Shown: piece after piece, positions 33,094 to 46,343 of the stretch
Layout: each line of letters starts with the position of its first letter
Position numbering within the stretch: the stretch's first letter is position 1
NCBI RefSeq assembly: GCF_016859125.1
Contig: NZ_CP069338.1
Span: 1,240,001-1,304,000 of the forward strand
DNA: 64,000 bases
DNA from: Archangium violaceum
GTDB lineage: Bacteria > Myxococcota > Myxococcia > Myxococcales > Myxococcaceae
Direction: 5' to 3'
Notes under the pieces: model-generated
Told to the model about the DNA's origin: nothing
Databases searched by the model: none
Seen by the model: the letters and a program-made list of their open reading frames with translations, nothing else
Translations under genes and position numbers: made by a program

Positions 33094-36000
33094 TGGCGAA
33101 TCGGCGCCGGACCGCCGCAGCCACGACAGGAGACCACTCCCTCCGGGCTCCAGGTTGCGGTTGCGTGCGAGCGCCTCGGTGAGCTCCTCCAGCGCCCTGG
33201 CACGCAGACTCCGCCGCTCCTCGGCAACGGACTCCCCTTCCGCCAGCTCCGCCAGCACGCTCGCGTGCAGGACGTGCGCCTCCGGCCCTCCGGGTCCCGC
33301 CCTCAGCAGTTCCTCCGCCAGTCCGAGCGCACGCTTCAGCACCGGACCGGGTTCACCGTGCGCTCCCCGCAGCCAGACGGCCCACTCCCGGCACAAGTGG
33401 GCGAAGCCGACACGCGCCTCCTGGTTGTCCGGCGCCAGCGTGAGCGCCTTCTCGTAGGCCTGTGCCGCCGCCTCGAAATCCCCGGCGCGGGCCCGCCCTC
33501 GCAGTGCTCTCCAGCGGGCCTCCAGCCCTCGGAGCTCCCCAAGCCCCTGCCAGGCCTTCTCATCGTTCGGGTCGCGGGCGAGCGCCTCCCGGAGGGCCTC
33601 GGACGCACTCGCCAGATTCGCCCCCGGGTCGCGCCCGTGCTCCAGTTCGAAGAGGGCCAGGTTGGTGGAGGCCAGGGCGAGGTTCGTCCACGGCGTCGCG
33701 CTGGAGGGAAGCAGCGGCAGCGTCTGCCGGAAGGACTCCACCGCCAGCCGCGTGGCCGGACCGGGCTCCACCCCGAGCCGTGTCTGGTAGAAGGCCCGGC
33801 GCGCGCTCGCCTCACCGAGGTTGTTGAGGGCGGCGGGATGTTTCGGCTCCAGCTCCAGCATCCGCGCGAAGGAGGCCCGGGCCTCGTCAAGTGACACGAA
33901 GGGATCGCCCCCGTGGTCCCACTCCTCCTGTGCCCGGGCCAGCAGCACCGTGCCCATGCCGTTGAGCAACGCCAGGAAGCGGGGATTGATGGCCAGTCCC
34001 TTCTGGTACTGCTCCAGGGCGAGCGCCAGTTCCGGCCGGGCATCCGCCCCCCGCGCGCGCAGGAGCCGGGCCCGCAGCTCGAAGACCTGACCCGCGTAGT
34101 AGTAGGGCACCACGAAGCCGGGGTTGAGCGCCTGGGCTCTCTCGAGCGCGGCCCGGGCCTTCTCCAGGTCTCCTTCGGGCGCACTGGCGCGAGGGAGCGA
34201 GGCCCGGGAGAAGTACGCCGTCCCCAGGTTGCTCCAGGCCGCCGGCATGCGCTCGTCCAGGGCAATGGCCGCCAGATAGGCCTGGATGGCCGCCTCCCGG
34301 TGCGCCGAGGAGTCTTCCCGGAGTTGATCCTCGTAGTCGGCCCACGTGGTGAAGACGAGGCCCCGGTTGAGGTGGAACTCGACGCCCCGTGCCTCCGGGG
34401 CGATGCCGTCGAACAACCCGGCCGCCTGGCGCAGGTGCTCACGAGGATCCTCGGAGCGGCCTTCCAGGTAGCCGCCCCAGACCCAGTGGATCTGCGCCAG
34501 CTCCAGGGGCGCGTCCGGAGACGTGGGCGCGAGCTCGAGGGCACTCCGCGCCGCCTCCTCGGCCTGCTTCAACGGAGCCCCGACATCGCCGCCCTGGTGG
34601 AGCCGGAACTCGGCGAGCCTCCGGTAGAGCCGGGCCTGGAGCACGCGGCTCGGGTAGTGGTCCGGCGCGGCCGTGAGCGCGCGGGAGAGCGCCTCCTGCG
34701 CACGGGTGAAGGGAGGCAGGACCTCTCCCTGGCCATACAACTCCGTCATCAGCGCGAAGAACTCGAGGTTCGCCAGGGCCCGGTGGATGGAGGGCACACT
34801 CTCGCCGATGCTCGCGGCCTTCGCGTAGGCCCGGCGGCCCGCATCGAAGTCATCCAACGCCCCATCGCGCTCGCCCCGCTCCCACCGCCGCCAGGCACGC
34901 GCCACGAGGATGTCGCCTCGCAACAGCGGGGCCTCGTAGAACCAGGGGAGCGCATCCCCCACGGCATCGAGCCGTGCCAGGGCGTCCTCGTAGCGCTCCT
35001 CGTAGAAGGCGATGAGCGCCGCCACGTAACCCGCGGAGGGAACGTCCGCCCCCTCGCTCCGCCGGAGGTACGCGAGCGCGGGTTCCCGATAGCGACGCCC
35101 GGCCTCGCGCAGACGGGCCTCCCGCTGGTCCCGATCCCGGATCCGCCGTGCCTCGTCGAGCTCCCGCTGATAGATGCGGCCCATCACGAGCGCCAGCGCA
35201 TAGGCGACCCGGGGCTCCTGGAAGCCGTGCGCCCACGCGGAGTCGAGGAGCTCGCGGGCCTTCGCCTCGTCACCCAGGGCGAGGTAGCCACGCCCCAGGG
35301 CGTAATGGCCCGGCCCCACCGCGCGCTCACCCCCCTGGCGGATCTCCTCCTCGAGCCCGGTCATCCTCGCCCGGAGGGCCTCGTGGTCGGCGCGCGTGTC
35401 GTGCAGGGGTGAGAGGTCCGAGTAGCGGGCGGCGGACTCGACGCTCGCGACCTGCTCGGTGAAGCGCCGCGCCAGATGTTCGCGCAGCACGGCGTCGCGG
35501 CGCTGGAGGCCCGCCCACCCCAGGGCGAACACCACGGCGACGAGCGAGACCGAGGCCACCGAGGCGATGGCGCGGTGCTTGCGGAGCTTCTTGCGCAGAC
35601 GGTACGCGAGTCCCGCGGCACGGGCCTGGATGGGCTCGCCCGCCAGGAACCGATCCAGGTCCTCGGCCAGGGCACGCGCCGAGTCGTAGCGGGCGGAGCG
35701 GTCCTTCTCCAGGCACTTGAGGGCAATGGCCTCGAGGTCCGCCGGCAGGTCCGGATCCAGCGCGCGCGGCGGGCGCGGCTCCCAGTTGGCGATGTTGTTG
35801 AGCACCTCCAGGCCATTGCTGCCCGGAATGGGCGGTTGGCCGGTGAGGACGCTGTAGAGCGTGGCGCCCAGGCTGTAGACATCCGCCCGCCTGTCCAACG
35901 TCGTCACTTCGCCCCGGGCCTGCTCGGGCGCCATGTAGTGGGGCGTGCCGAGCACCGTGCCGGTGGCGGTCCCCTGCTCGTTCCAGTCGCGCGCCAGCCC

Positions 36001-36666
36001 GAAGTCCATCACATAGGGCTCGAGGGAGCCCTCCGCGGTGCGTGCCACCAGGATGTTGGAGGGCTTGAGGTCCCGGTGGATGAGCCCCACCCGGTGCGCC
36101 TCGTGCACGCCCAGCGCGGCCTCGCGGAGCACCATCGCCTTCTGCTCGACGGTGAGCGCTCGCGCGAGCACGCTGAGCGGCTGCCCGTCGATGTACTGCA
36201 TGGCGATGAAGACCTTCCCGTCGACCTCACCGACCTCATACACCTCGCACACGCGCGCGTGACGCACCCGGGCCTGGGCGCGGGCCTCGGTGAGGAAGCG
36301 GCGGGTGAGCTCGGGGTCTCCATCCCGGACGAACTTGAGGGCCACGTCGCGACGCAATCGGGGATCGTACGCGAGGAACACCCGCCCCATGCCGCCCTGG
36401 CCGAGGAACCTCACGGGCTGGTAGCGCTCCCAGCCCGCGACGGGAAAGCGGGGCGCCTCGTCCGGACGGGTGTCCGGGACCGCCTCCCTCACCAGGCCTC
36501 GCAGGGACACGAGGCTCTCCTCGGAGAGCCGGCCCCGCTCCACGAGCAGCCGCAGGGGACTCATCCCCGCGCGCCCGGCCTCCTCGCGCAGCGCGTCCAC
36601 CTCCTCCCGCGAGAGGAGCCCCTCGGCGACGGCCACGCGCAGTTCGACTTCATGCTCCTCGTGCAT
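33091..36666 (-). CDS. Ser/Thr protein kinase with TPR region
   Basis: The 1,191-residue protein begins with a short helical domain (1-75), then a Hanks-type kinase (about 80-360): Gly-loop GQGGMGRVF, VALKFV, catalytic HRDLKPSN, DFGLA and APEQARGE. A transmembrane helix follows at about 400-422 (VASVSLVAVVFALGWAGL), and the rest is a long set of TPR-like helical repeats, for example PAAWSNLGTAYFSRASLP. The TPRs should lie outside the membrane and sense or bind a partner, while the kinase is cytoplasmic. It follows fumC by 41 nt on the same strand. The start has GGAGG about ten nt upstream. Extending the frame upstream would run into fumC. Confidence 0.92.
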   Translation of the reverse strand: MHEEHEVELRVAVAEGLLSREEVDALREEAGRAGMSPLRLLVERGRLSEESLVSLRGLVREAVPDTRPDEAPRFPVAGWERYQPVRFLGQGGMGRVFLAYDPRLRRDVALKFVRDGDPELTRRFLTEARAQARVRHARVCEVYEVGEVDGKVFIAMQYIDGQPLSVLARALTVEQKAMVLREAALGVHEAHRVGLIHRDLKPSNILVARTAEGSLEPYVMDFGLARDWNEQGTATGTVLGTPHYMAPEQARGEVTTLDRRADVYSLGATLYSVLTGQPPIPGSNGLEVLNNIANWEPRPPRALDPDLPADLEAIALKCLEKDRSARYDSARALAEDLDRFLAGEPIQARAAGLAYRLRKKLRKHRAIASVASVSLVAVVFALGWAGLQRRDAVLREHLARRFTEQVASVESAARYSDLSPLHDTRADHEALRARMTGLEEEIRQGGERAVGPGHYALGRGYLALGDEAKARELLDSAWAHGFQEPRVAYALALVMGRIYQRELDEARRIRDRDQREARLREAGRRYREPALAYLRRSEGADVPSAGYVAALIAFYEERYEDALARLDAVGDALPWFYEAPLLRGDILVARAWRRWERGERDGALDDFDAGRRAYAKAASIGESVPSIHRALANLEFFALMTELYGQGEVLPPFTRAQEALSRALTAAPDHYPSRVLQARLYRRLAEFRLHQGGDVGAPLKQAEEAARSALELAPTSPDAPLELAQIHWVWGGYLEGRSEDPREHLRQAAGLFDGIAPEARGVEFHLNRGLVFTTWADYEDQLREDSSAHREAAIQAYLAAIALDERMPAAWSNLGTAYFSRASLPRASAPEGDLEKARAALERAQALNPGFVVPYYYAGQVFELRARLLRARGADARPELALALEQYQKGLAINPRFLALLNGMGTVLLARAQEEWDHGGDPFVSLDEARASFARMLELEPKHPAALNNLGEASARRAFYQTRLGVEPGPATRLAVESFRQTLPLLPSSATPWTNLALASTNLALFELEHGRDPGANLASASEALREALARDPNDEKAWQGLGELRGLEARWRALRGRARAGDFEAAAQAYEKALTLAPDNQEARVGFAHLCREWAVWLRGAHGEPGPVLKRALGLAEELLRAGPGGPEAHVLHASVLAELAEGESVAEERRSLRARALEELTEALARNRNLEPGGSGLLSWLRRSGADSP

Positions 36667-36707
36667 CCGGGGCTTGCCTCCGTACCAGGCGAAGCCCCAG
36701 CCTACTC

Positions 36708-38105
36708 CTACAGGTTGCCGATCATCTTCTCCGGGCGCACCCACTGGTCGAACTGCTCGGGGGTGAGCAGGCCCAGCTCCACGGCGGCCTCCTTGAGCGT
36801 CTTGCCCTCCTTGTGCGCCTTCTTGGCGATCTTCGCCGCGTTGTCGTAGCCGATGTGCGGGTTGAGCGCGGTGACGAGCATCAACGAGCGCTCCAGGTTC
36901 TCCTTCAGGCGCCCGAGGTTCGGCTCGATTCCCACCGCGGCGTGGAGCCGGAAGCTGCGCATGCCGTCCGCCAGCAGCCGGCAGCTCTGCAGGAAGTTGT
37001 GGATGATGAGCGGCTTGAAGACGTTCAGCTCGAAGTTGCCGGACGCGCCACCCAGCGACAGCGCCACGTCGTTGCCCATCACCTGCGCGCACAGCATGGT
37101 GAGCGCCTCGGACTGCGTGGGGTTCACCTTGCCCGGCATGATGGAGCTGCCCGGCTCGTTCTCGGGGATGGTGATTTCACCAATGCCCGAGCGCGGCCCC
37201 GACGCCAGCCAGCGCACGTCGTTGGCGATCTTGAAGAGCGCGGCGGCCAGCCCCTTGAGCGCACCGTGGGCGTGCACCAGCGCGTCGTTGGCCGCGAGCG
37301 CCTCGAACTTGTTGGGCGCGGTGACGAAGGGGTGGCCCGTGAGACGGGCGATCTCCTGGGCCACGCGCTCGGCGAACCCCTTGGGCGCGTTGAGGCCCGT
37401 GCCCACCGCGGTGCCTCCGAGCGCCAGCTCGGACAGGTGCGGCAGCGCGAGCTCCAGGTGCTTGCGCGCGTGCTCCAGCTGCGCCACGTAGCCGCTGAAC
37501 TCCTGGCCCAGCGTCAGCGGCGTGGCGTCCTGCAGGTGCGTGCGGCCGATCTTCACGATGTCCCGGAACTTCTCCGACCGCTCCGCGAGCACGTCCCGCA
37601 GCGCCTGCAGCTCGGGGAGCACGTTGCGCACAACGGCCTCCGCCGCGGCCACGCTCATGGCGGTGGGGAAGACGTCGTTGGAGCTCTGGCCCTTGTTGAC
37701 GTCGTCGTTGGGGTGCACCTTGCGCCCCTCGCCGCGCTCGCCGCCCAGCAGCTCCGAGGCCCGGTTGGCCAGCACCTCGTTGACGTTCATGTTCGTCTGC
37801 GTGCCGCTGCCCGTCTGCCACACCAGCAGCGGGAACTCCTCGTCATGCTGGCCGTCGAGCACCTCGTTGGCGGCCTTCACGATGGCCTCGCCCTTGTCCT
37901 TCGGCAGCGTGCCGTTCTCCATGTTGACGATCGCCGCCGCCTTCTTCACCAACACCAGGGCGCGGATGAGGGCCAGCGGCATGCGCTCGGTGGAGATGGC
38001 GAAGTTCTGCCGGCTGCGCTGCGTCTGCGCGCCCCACAGGCGATCGGCCGGCACCTCGATGGGGCCGAACGTGTCCTTTTCGATGCGAACGTTCTGGTTG
38101 CTCAC
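36708..38105 (-). CDS. fumC: class II fumarase
   Basis: The enzyme interconverts fumarate and malate in the TCA cycle. The signature [15 protein letters not shown] is perfect, and the active-site regions [20 protein letters not shown] and the HPNDDVN motif are present. A GTG start with GAGGAGG upstream gives 465 residues, the normal length. It is the first gene before the kinase and could share a transcript with it. Confidence 0.96.
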   Translation of the reverse strand: MSNQNVRIEKDTFGPIEVPADRLWGAQTQRSRQNFAISTERMPLALIRALVLVKKAAAIVNMENGTLPKDKGEAIVKAANEVLDGQHDEEFPLLVWQTGSGTQTNMNVNEVLANRASELLGGERGEGRKVHPNDDVNKGQSSNDVFPTAMSVAAAEAVVRNVLPELQALRDVLAERSEKFRDIVKIGRTHLQDATPLTLGQEFSGYVAQLEHARKHLELALPHLSELALGGTAVGTGLNAPKGFAERVAQEIARLTGHPFVTAPNKFEALAANDALVHAHGALKGLAAALFKIANDVRWLASGPRSGIGEITIPENEPGSSIMPGKVNPTQSEALTMLCAQVMGNDVALSLGGASGNFELNVFKPLIIHNFLQSCRLLADGMRSFRLHAAVGIEPNLGRLKENLERSLMLVTALNPHIGYDNAAKIAKKAHKEGKTLKEAAVELGLLTPEQFDQWVRPEKMIGNL

Positions 38106-38218
38106 GTGGCTGCCTCCTCGACGGGAGCCGGTGCGATAACACGGGCCAGACGCCCCCGCCCCCGCGAGTCTCCGCATCCGTCTTGCGGTGGGACGAGGCC
38201 ACGCACAGGATTCCGGAA

Positions 38219-38701
38219 GTGGACACTCCCACCGGCACCATCCGCGCATTGCTGCTCGCCCAGGAGCGAGGCACCCCCATGAAGCGCGTCCCCGAGGCCC
38301 AGGCCCTCGAGGGCCGGGGTTTCGTGGGCGACCGTCATGGGAAGAAGAAGCCCCACGGCAAGCGGCAGCTCCTGTTGCTGGACGAGGCCTCCCATGATGC
38401 GCTGAGGCTCGGGCCCGGAGCGCTGAAGGAGAACGTGGTCATCCACGGGCTGCCGCTGGAGTCCCTGCCGCCCGGGCAGCGTCTGGCCCTCGGCGGCGAG
38501 GTGGTGGTGGAGCTGACCGAGCCCTGCGTGCCCTGCTCGAAGCTCGAGCGCATCCGCCCTGGGTTGTTGAAGGAGTCCTGGGGCAGGCGGGGTCAGCTCG
38601 CCAGGGTGTTGCGCGGAGGCACGGTGCGGGAGGGAGATGGCGTGCGCCTGCTCGACGTCAACCCCGAGGCGCCCCGCCCCATCCGCCCGAAGCTGCCCTG
38701 A
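38219..38701 (+). CDS. MOSC domain protein
   Basis: MOSC domains carry sulfur or bind molybdopterin cofactor. Recognisable parts are the [11 protein letters not shown] strand, the ENVVIHGL segment and the conserved cysteine in [10 protein letters not shown]. The GTG used gives 160 residues; a TTG 36 nt upstream is an alternative and neither has a strong ribosome-binding site. Its TGA and the TGA of the convergent Uma2 gene abut as the palindrome TGATCA. Confidence 0.82.
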   Translation: MDTPTGTIRALLLAQERGTPMKRVPEAQALEGRGFVGDRHGKKKPHGKRQLLLLDEASHDALRLGPGALKENVVIHGLPLESLPPGQRLALGGEVVVELTEPCVPCSKLERIRPGLLKESWGRRGQLARVLRGGTVREGDGVRLLDVNPEAPRPIRPKLP

Positions 38702-39268
38702 TCAACGCGCCCAGAGGCGCCCCAACTCCAGGGAGAGCGCCTCGAAGGGCGCGGCATTTACCGTCACCTCTCCCGCGTGCGTGCCCCGCGTCGACCAGCG
38801 GCCGTTCTCCAGCCGGAACACCTCCAACGTCCGTATCACTGGATCCACGAGCCACAGGTTCTTCACGCCCTCGCGTGCGTACGAGCCCATCTTCCGGCCC
38901 TTGTCGATCGCCGCCGTCGAGGGGGAGAGCACCTCGCAGACCCAGTCCGGCGCGAGCTCGATACCCACCTGCTCGGGTATCTCGGGCATCCACTCGCGAT
39001 GCCACGCGGCCAGGTCCGGCACCAGGACCTCGCCACCCAGGTGCAACTCGGGCTCGACGAGAAGCACCCAGCCCCCAGGTCCCTCCTCTCCCTCGTCCCG
39101 GTCGAACGGGCTCAGTGCACCGATGAGACGAACGGTCGCCCGACCATGTCTCGGCCTCGGCCTCGGGCTGACGTACAGCTCGCCTCCAATGATTTCGCCT
39201 ACCTGGTTGGGCGGGAGCGCCTCCAGGTCCGCGTATGTGGCTTCGCGCCGGGGCGGCTTGTCCGCCAT
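38702..39268 (-). CDS. Uma2-family (DUF820) restriction-like endonuclease
   Basis: The 188 residues match the Uma2 family: an N-terminal ATYADLEALP helix, YVSPRPRPRHG, then the PD-(D/E)xK-type core with PDLAAW and CEVLSPSTAAIDKGRKM, and the YAREGVKNLWLVDPVIRTLEVF strand pair. These are predicted nucleases, often many per genome, of unknown biological role. AGAGGTG upstream supports the ATG. Confidence 0.88.
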   Translation of the reverse strand: MADKPPRREATYADLEALPPNQVGEIIGGELYVSPRPRPRHGRATVRLIGALSPFDRDEGEEGPGGWVLLVEPELHLGGEVLVPDLAAWHREWMPEIPEQVGIELAPDWVCEVLSPSTAAIDKGRKMGSYAREGVKNLWLVDPVIRTLEVFRLENGRWSTRGTHAGEVTVNAAPFEALSLELGRLWAR

Positions 39269-39382
39269 GTGAGCACCTCTGAAGTCAGGTGGGACAACCG
39301 GGGTTCTCTGACTCGTACGCCCAGGATGCACCTGACCTCTGACGTCGTGTCATGCCACGCGTAGGGAACCCGGGATGCCCGT

Positions 39383-39420
39383 TACCCTCACCCCCCGCCC
39401 TCCCCCGAGGGGGGAGGGGG
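39383..39420. repeat. dispersed palindromic repeat core, copy at 39.4 kb
   Basis: TACCCTCACCCCCCGCCCTCCCC-GAGGGGGGAGGGGG has the same plan as the ends of the 32.8-kb element and the 47.7-kb copy: CCCTCACCC, a short spacer, then a C-rich/G-rich palindrome. It lies between the Uma2 and PspC genes. Confidence 0.5.
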
Positions 39421-39460
39421 CCGCCTCGGCATTTACAAAATTACCGCGGGCAGGCGGGCT

Positions 39461-39826
39461 TCAGACCTTGCGCTCCATCCGGGGCTCCTCCACGGCCGAG
39501 CCCGCCACCTTCCCCACCCAGCTCATCACCCGCTGCACCGGCGCCCGCCCCATCGCCGTCGCCGGCGTGAGCATCCACAGCAGCAGGTAGACCCCCAGCG
39601 CCGACCCGCCCGTCACCACCAGCGCCAGCACGAACGCCACCCGCACCAGCCCCACGTCCAGGCCCAGCTGCCTGGCCAGCGCGAGGCACACGCCCGCCAC
39701 CACCCGCCCCTCTCCTCCTCGGTGCATCGGCCCCGGCGCCGCCTGCCGCTCGCGGCAGTGCGGGCACTTCGCGGCATCCGCCCGGATGTCCATCCTGCAC
39801 GCCACGCACTGCTTCGTCTCTTCCAT
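39461..39826 (-). CDS. zinc-ribbon PspC-domain membrane protein
   Basis: The 121-residue protein starts with a small zinc ribbon ([18 protein letters not shown], two CxxC pairs), followed by a PspC domain with the amphipathic [20 protein letters not shown] helix and a transmembrane helix ([24 protein letters not shown]). PspC domains take part in envelope-stress sensing. GAGGAG upstream supports the start. No other psp genes are nearby. Confidence 0.85.
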   Translation of the reverse strand: MEETKQCVACRMDIRADAAKCPHCRERQAAPGPMHRGGEGRVVAGVCLALARQLGLDVGLVRVAFVLALVVTGGSALGVYLLLWMLTPATAMGRAPVQRVMSWVGKVAGSAVEEPRMERKV

Positions 39827-39929
39827 GGCTCCGCTCCTCGTGGAGGCCCCACCCTCAACCGGCCTCACTCCTCCCTACGCACCACGCCTCCCCCCCATTG
39901 CAGCCCCCCTTTTCGCTTTTTTCAGGTCG

Positions 39930-40000
39930 GTCAATTTACAAATTTAATCCCGCTCGTGTTGACATCCTTACAAACCTGTCGACTTTCGATCATAGGGGGT
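39930..40000 (+). promoter_or_regulatory. AT-rich control region of the glyoxylate shunt genes
   Basis: In this high-GC genome the stretch stands out: AATTT-AC-AAATT (a palindrome with two central mismatches), then a perfect TTGACA at 39959, a second TTACAAA at 39968 and GATCAT at 39988. A similar TTTACAAAATTA lies at 39432. TTTACAAA half-sites are plausible targets of a metabolic regulator of acetate/fatty-acid use. No good -10 box is found at 17 nt from TTGACA. Confidence 0.4.
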
Positions 40001-40075
40001 TCACACTTCCTCGGGACGGACACAGATTGGAGCCCGTTGGCGCTTTTTACAACGCACCCCGTCAAGGAGCTTTGC

Positions 40076-41722
<1,647 letters not shown>

Positions 41723-41795
41723 GAGGCCGTCTTCAACGAACCGCAGTTCCTTCTCTTCCACGCCGTATCCACGAATTTCAGTGAGGAGCCGAGAC

Positions 41796-43082
<1,287 letters not shown>

Positions 43083-43093
43083 GACACGCAGGC

Positions 43094-43128
43094 GGGGTGA
43101 GGGTCTTTCCTCTCTCTTCCCTCACCCC
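43094..43128. terminator. bidirectional hairpin after aceA
   Basis: GGGGTGAGGG and CCCTCACCCC form a perfect 10-bp stem around a pyrimidine-rich 15-nt loop. It lies between convergent aceA and the YhaN-like gene, and its right arm overlaps the last codons of the latter. The CCCTCACCC arm recalls the dispersed repeats. Confidence 0.55.
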
Positions 43129-46100
43129 ACCCGCCCCGTCGAGGCCGCGACTCCCGAGGCTTGTCCCCGGGGGCTCGCGGCCTCGAGCTTTCCGGGCCCT
43201 CCGGACGTCAGCTCCACCACCCGCGCGCCCTCGGCCTCGAAGCACTCGCGCATCCATGGGTGGCAGGTGAAGGCGATGACCTGGTGGTGCTCGGACAGGC
43301 GGGACAGCAGCCGGAGCGTGCCGCGCGTCCGCTCCAGGTCGAAGTTGACCAGGATGTCGTCCACGATGAGCGGCAACGCCCCGCGCGTCTCCCCGAAGTC
43401 CTGGATGACCGCCAGCCGGAACGCCAGGTAGAGCTGCTCCCGGGTGCCTCGCGAGAGCTGCTCGGCGCTCCAGTCCCTGCGTGCGTCACTCACCCGCAGC
43501 TCCCGCTTGCCTCCCGCGGGGACGAACACCCGCCGGTACCGGCCTCCCGTGAGCGTCGCGAAGTGCTCCGAGGCGAGCTGGATGACGCGCGGCTGCTGCT
43601 CCTCCTCGAAGCGCCGCCGCGCTCGGGCCAGCAGGGCCAGCGCCAGTCGGTCCTGGGCATAGCGCGTGGCCAGCTCCGCGGCCCGGGCCCGCAGCCGCTC
43701 CTCTTGAATCCGCAGCGCGGCCACCTGCTCGTCGCTCTCCCACTGCGCGAGCTGGTTCCGGGCGGCGCCGTACTCGGTGTGCAGCACCTTCAGGCGCTCG
43801 GCGCAGGCGGGCTCCTGCATCCGCAGCTGTGCCAGCTTCTCCTTCAGGCGCTCCTCGCCTCCCGCCAACAGGATGGATTCCCGCGCCGTCGCTTCCTCCA
43901 GGCCCGTGGTGGCCTCGATGCGCCAGGTCAGCTCTCGTGCGCGGCGGGTGAGTGTGTCGAAGCGCTCCGCCTGCCGCGCCCGCTGCCGGAAGGACTCCTC
44001 GGTGTCGCCACCGCCCTGGGCCAGCAGCGCCGCCACCGCTTGCTCCTCGGACTCCCGCAGGCGCGTGAGCCGGGCCCTGTCCGCCGCCCACTCGTCTCCG
44101 CGTGCACGCAGGGTCTTCGCCTGGGCGTCCCGGGTCTTCAGATCCTCCAGCTCCGAGGCCACCCGCGCGGCCACCGACTCCGCCGGCCCCTCCGGGAGCC
44201 CCACGGCCCGGGCTTCCTCGTGCAACCGCGAGACGACCGCTTCACAGGCGGCCTCGTCCACGGCCAGGGCCCGCGCGTCGGCCTCCAGGTCCGCCAGCCG
44301 CTGCCGCTGCTCGGCCGCGTCGCGCCACAGCGCCAGCGCCCGCAGGGGAGAGAGGTCCGTGGGGAAGCCTCGCGCTTCCAGCAACGCGGCCAGCTCGGCC
44401 CGGAGCGTCCTCGCCTGCAGGTCGGCCCGCCGTCCCGCCAGCTCCGCGGATTGGGCCTCGCGCACCACGCCGTCCCGCTCCGCCTCGCGTGCCTCACGCT
44501 CGCGCCCGAGGTGCTCCACGCGCTCCGCCTGCCGCAGCGCCTCCGCCAGTGCCGCGTCCGCCCCGGCGAGCCCGGCCACCGTCGCCTGGGCCGATACGCC
44601 CGCCTCGCTCGCGGCCGTCGCCAGTTCCCGCTCCAGCCCCACCAACCGTCCCGTCAGGGTGTCCAGCGCCGACTGCTGCCGGGCTACTTCCTGGGCACGC
44701 TGGTGCTGGCGCGCGGCGTGGGCGTCCACCGCCCGCTGATGGCTCCTCACCGCACGCCGGTAACCGAGCGCCAGCGGCACGACGAGAAACAGCGCCCCCA
44801 GCAGGGCGATGGCGGCCTCCGTCACCCCCGAGTGGAGCCACAGCGTCCCCACCCAGATGACCGCCACCAGCACCCCCAGCAGCACCGACCAGGGCGCGGG
44901 GGCCGCTCCGGGCTCGGGCTCCGCCTGGGCTCGCAGGGCCTGGAGCCGCTGCTGCATCTCCGCCCGCTGCGCCGCGACCTGGTCCCGCTCCACACGCAGC
45001 AACTTCGTGCGACCCAGGGCCGCCTGCCGCTGGCGGAGCTCCGCCGCGGAGACGTCCGGGAGCTTCGCGCGCTCCGCCTCGAGCCTCGCCAGGGAGGCCT
45101 CGATGCGCTCCCGCTCCGCACGCGCCCGCCCGAGCGCCACCTCCGCCTCGCGTCGCTCGGCCTCCGCCCTCGACAGGCGATCCGCCAGGGACTCCAGCGC
45201 CCCTCGCGCCGCGGCGCCCAGTTCGAGCGCCAGCAGCCCCGCCGCGTCCACGCGCAGCCCCAACCCACCCAGGGCCTGCTCCACCTCCCGGCGTCTCGCA
45301 TCGAGCGCCGCGCGGCGGCCTGGCAGTGCCCTCAGGAGCTCGGCCCGCGCGGTGAAGGCCACCAGCACCGAACGCAGCCCCTCCTCCCGCTCCCGCACCG
45401 CCGAGGAGGCGGACAGCCGGGACAGCTCGGCTCTTGCCCCGGACAACAGTTGCTCGACGCGGGCCTGCTCGGCGCGGAGCTCCTTCAACCGGTGGAGCAC
45501 CTCATCCAACCGGGCCTCTCCTCCCATCGGGAAGGCCGACAGGTCCGGCAGCGCGGCCAGCTCCACTCTCAGGCGCGCCAGTTCCCCCAGGTCTCCGAGC
45601 GCCGACTCCAGCCGGGACAGCCGCTCCAGCTCACGCGCGAGGGACGCATGGAGCGCCGCCGTCTCCTCCTGCTGCCTCCCCAGGGACGCCAGCCGCTCGC
45701 GCTCCTCGAAGTACTTCTCCGGGCGATCCTTGAGCTTGTCGAGCTGCCCTCGAACCTCCTCCAGCTGGCGGAGGAGCTGGTTGAGCTCGGGGTTCTTCCC
45801 GCTCACCTTGAAGAGCTCTCCGGCCCGCTTCTCCAGGTGCTTCTCCACCTCCGGCAGCCTGCGCGCACCTCGCAGACCGGCGGCGAAGAGCGCCCGGGAG
45901 ACTCCGTCCTCCTCGGCCAGCATCTCGAAGCTGGACAGCTCGTCCAGGCTGAAGGCGAAGACCTCGCAGAAGAGCTCGCGGGAGACGTGCGCCAGTGCCT
46001 CGTCCAGCCGCGAGGAGAGCAGCTCGTGTCCCTCCGGGCTGAGCACCGTCACCGGCGCCCTGCCGCGCTTGTCCGCCACGCGGCGCACCACCAGCGGGCC

Positions 46101-46343
46101 CACGCCCGAGCTCACGCACAGCTCTCCCCCGAAGGTCCCCGCCTCGGGCTCGTACCGGGACTCCGAGCGGCCCCGCTTCTCGAGGCCGAACAACATGCCG
46201 CGGATGAAGGCGAGCAGCGTGCTCTTGCCCGCCTCGTTCGGCCCGTACAGCAGGTTGAGGCCCGGCCCCAACTCCAGCTCGTAGCCGGAGAAGTGGCCGA
46301 AGCCGAGGACGCGCAGCACGTCGATTCGCAGTCCCCCTCTCAC
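43122..46343 (-). CDS. YhaN/SbcC-like ATPase with two membrane helices
   Basis: The 1,073-residue protein has a split ABC ATPase: N-terminal Walker A GPNEAGKST, and at the C-terminus the signature LSRGTREQLYLAFRLAV and Walker B LIVDDILVNFD. Long coiled coils fill the middle. Two hydrophobic helices (around residues 490-540, SVLLGVLVAVIWVGTLW and IALLGALFLVVPLALG) interrupt the coiled coil, as in YhaN rather than SbcC/Rad50. The GTG start overlaps the stop of the YhaO-like nuclease gene as GTGA, so the two are translated as a pair. Likely function: DNA-end processing or repair at the membrane. Confidence 0.9.
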   Translation of the reverse strand: MRGGLRIDVLRVLGFGHFSGYELELGPGLNLLYGPNEAGKSTLLAFIRGMLFGLEKRGRSESRYEPEAGTFGGELCVSSGVGPLVVRRVADKRGRAPVTVLSPEGHELLSSRLDEALAHVSRELFCEVFAFSLDELSSFEMLAEEDGVSRALFAAGLRGARRLPEVEKHLEKRAGELFKVSGKNPELNQLLRQLEEVRGQLDKLKDRPEKYFEERERLASLGRQQEETAALHASLARELERLSRLESALGDLGELARLRVELAALPDLSAFPMGGEARLDEVLHRLKELRAEQARVEQLLSGARAELSRLSASSAVREREEGLRSVLVAFTARAELLRALPGRRAALDARRREVEQALGGLGLRVDAAGLLALELGAAARGALESLADRLSRAEAERREAEVALGRARAERERIEASLARLEAERAKLPDVSAAELRQRQAALGRTKLLRVERDQVAAQRAEMQQRLQALRAQAEPEPGAAPAPWSVLLGVLVAVIWVGTLWLHSGVTEAAIALLGALFLVVPLALGYRRAVRSHQRAVDAHAARQHQRAQEVARQQSALDTLTGRLVGLERELATAASEAGVSAQATVAGLAGADAALAEALRQAERVEHLGREREAREAERDGVVREAQSAELAGRRADLQARTLRAELAALLEARGFPTDLSPLRALALWRDAAEQRQRLADLEADARALAVDEAACEAVVSRLHEEARAVGLPEGPAESVAARVASELEDLKTRDAQAKTLRARGDEWAADRARLTRLRESEEQAVAALLAQGGGDTEESFRQRARQAERFDTLTRRARELTWRIEATTGLEEATARESILLAGGEERLKEKLAQLRMQEPACAERLKVLHTEYGAARNQLAQWESDEQVAALRIQEERLRARAAELATRYAQDRLALALLARARRRFEEEQQPRVIQLASEHFATLTGGRYRRVFVPAGGKRELRVSDARRDWSAEQLSRGTREQLYLAFRLAVIQDFGETRGALPLIVDDILVNFDLERTRGTLRLLSRLSEHHQVIAFTCHPWMRECFEAEGARVVELTSGGPGKLEAASPRGQASGVAASTGRVG

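Noticed and set aside
36667-37092. N-terminal extension of the kinase into fumC
   Set aside because: The extra sequence is out-of-frame fumC code; the ATG at 36666 has a ribosome-binding site and begins a sensible domain.
38699-38704. TGATCA shared by the stops of two convergent genes as a regulatory site
   Set aside because: Two TGA stop codons placed tail to tail give this palindrome automatically.
38702-39268. Uma2 nuclease as part of a restriction or defence island
   Set aside because: No methyltransferase or other defence gene is nearby, and such single Uma2 genes are common and scattered in related genomes.
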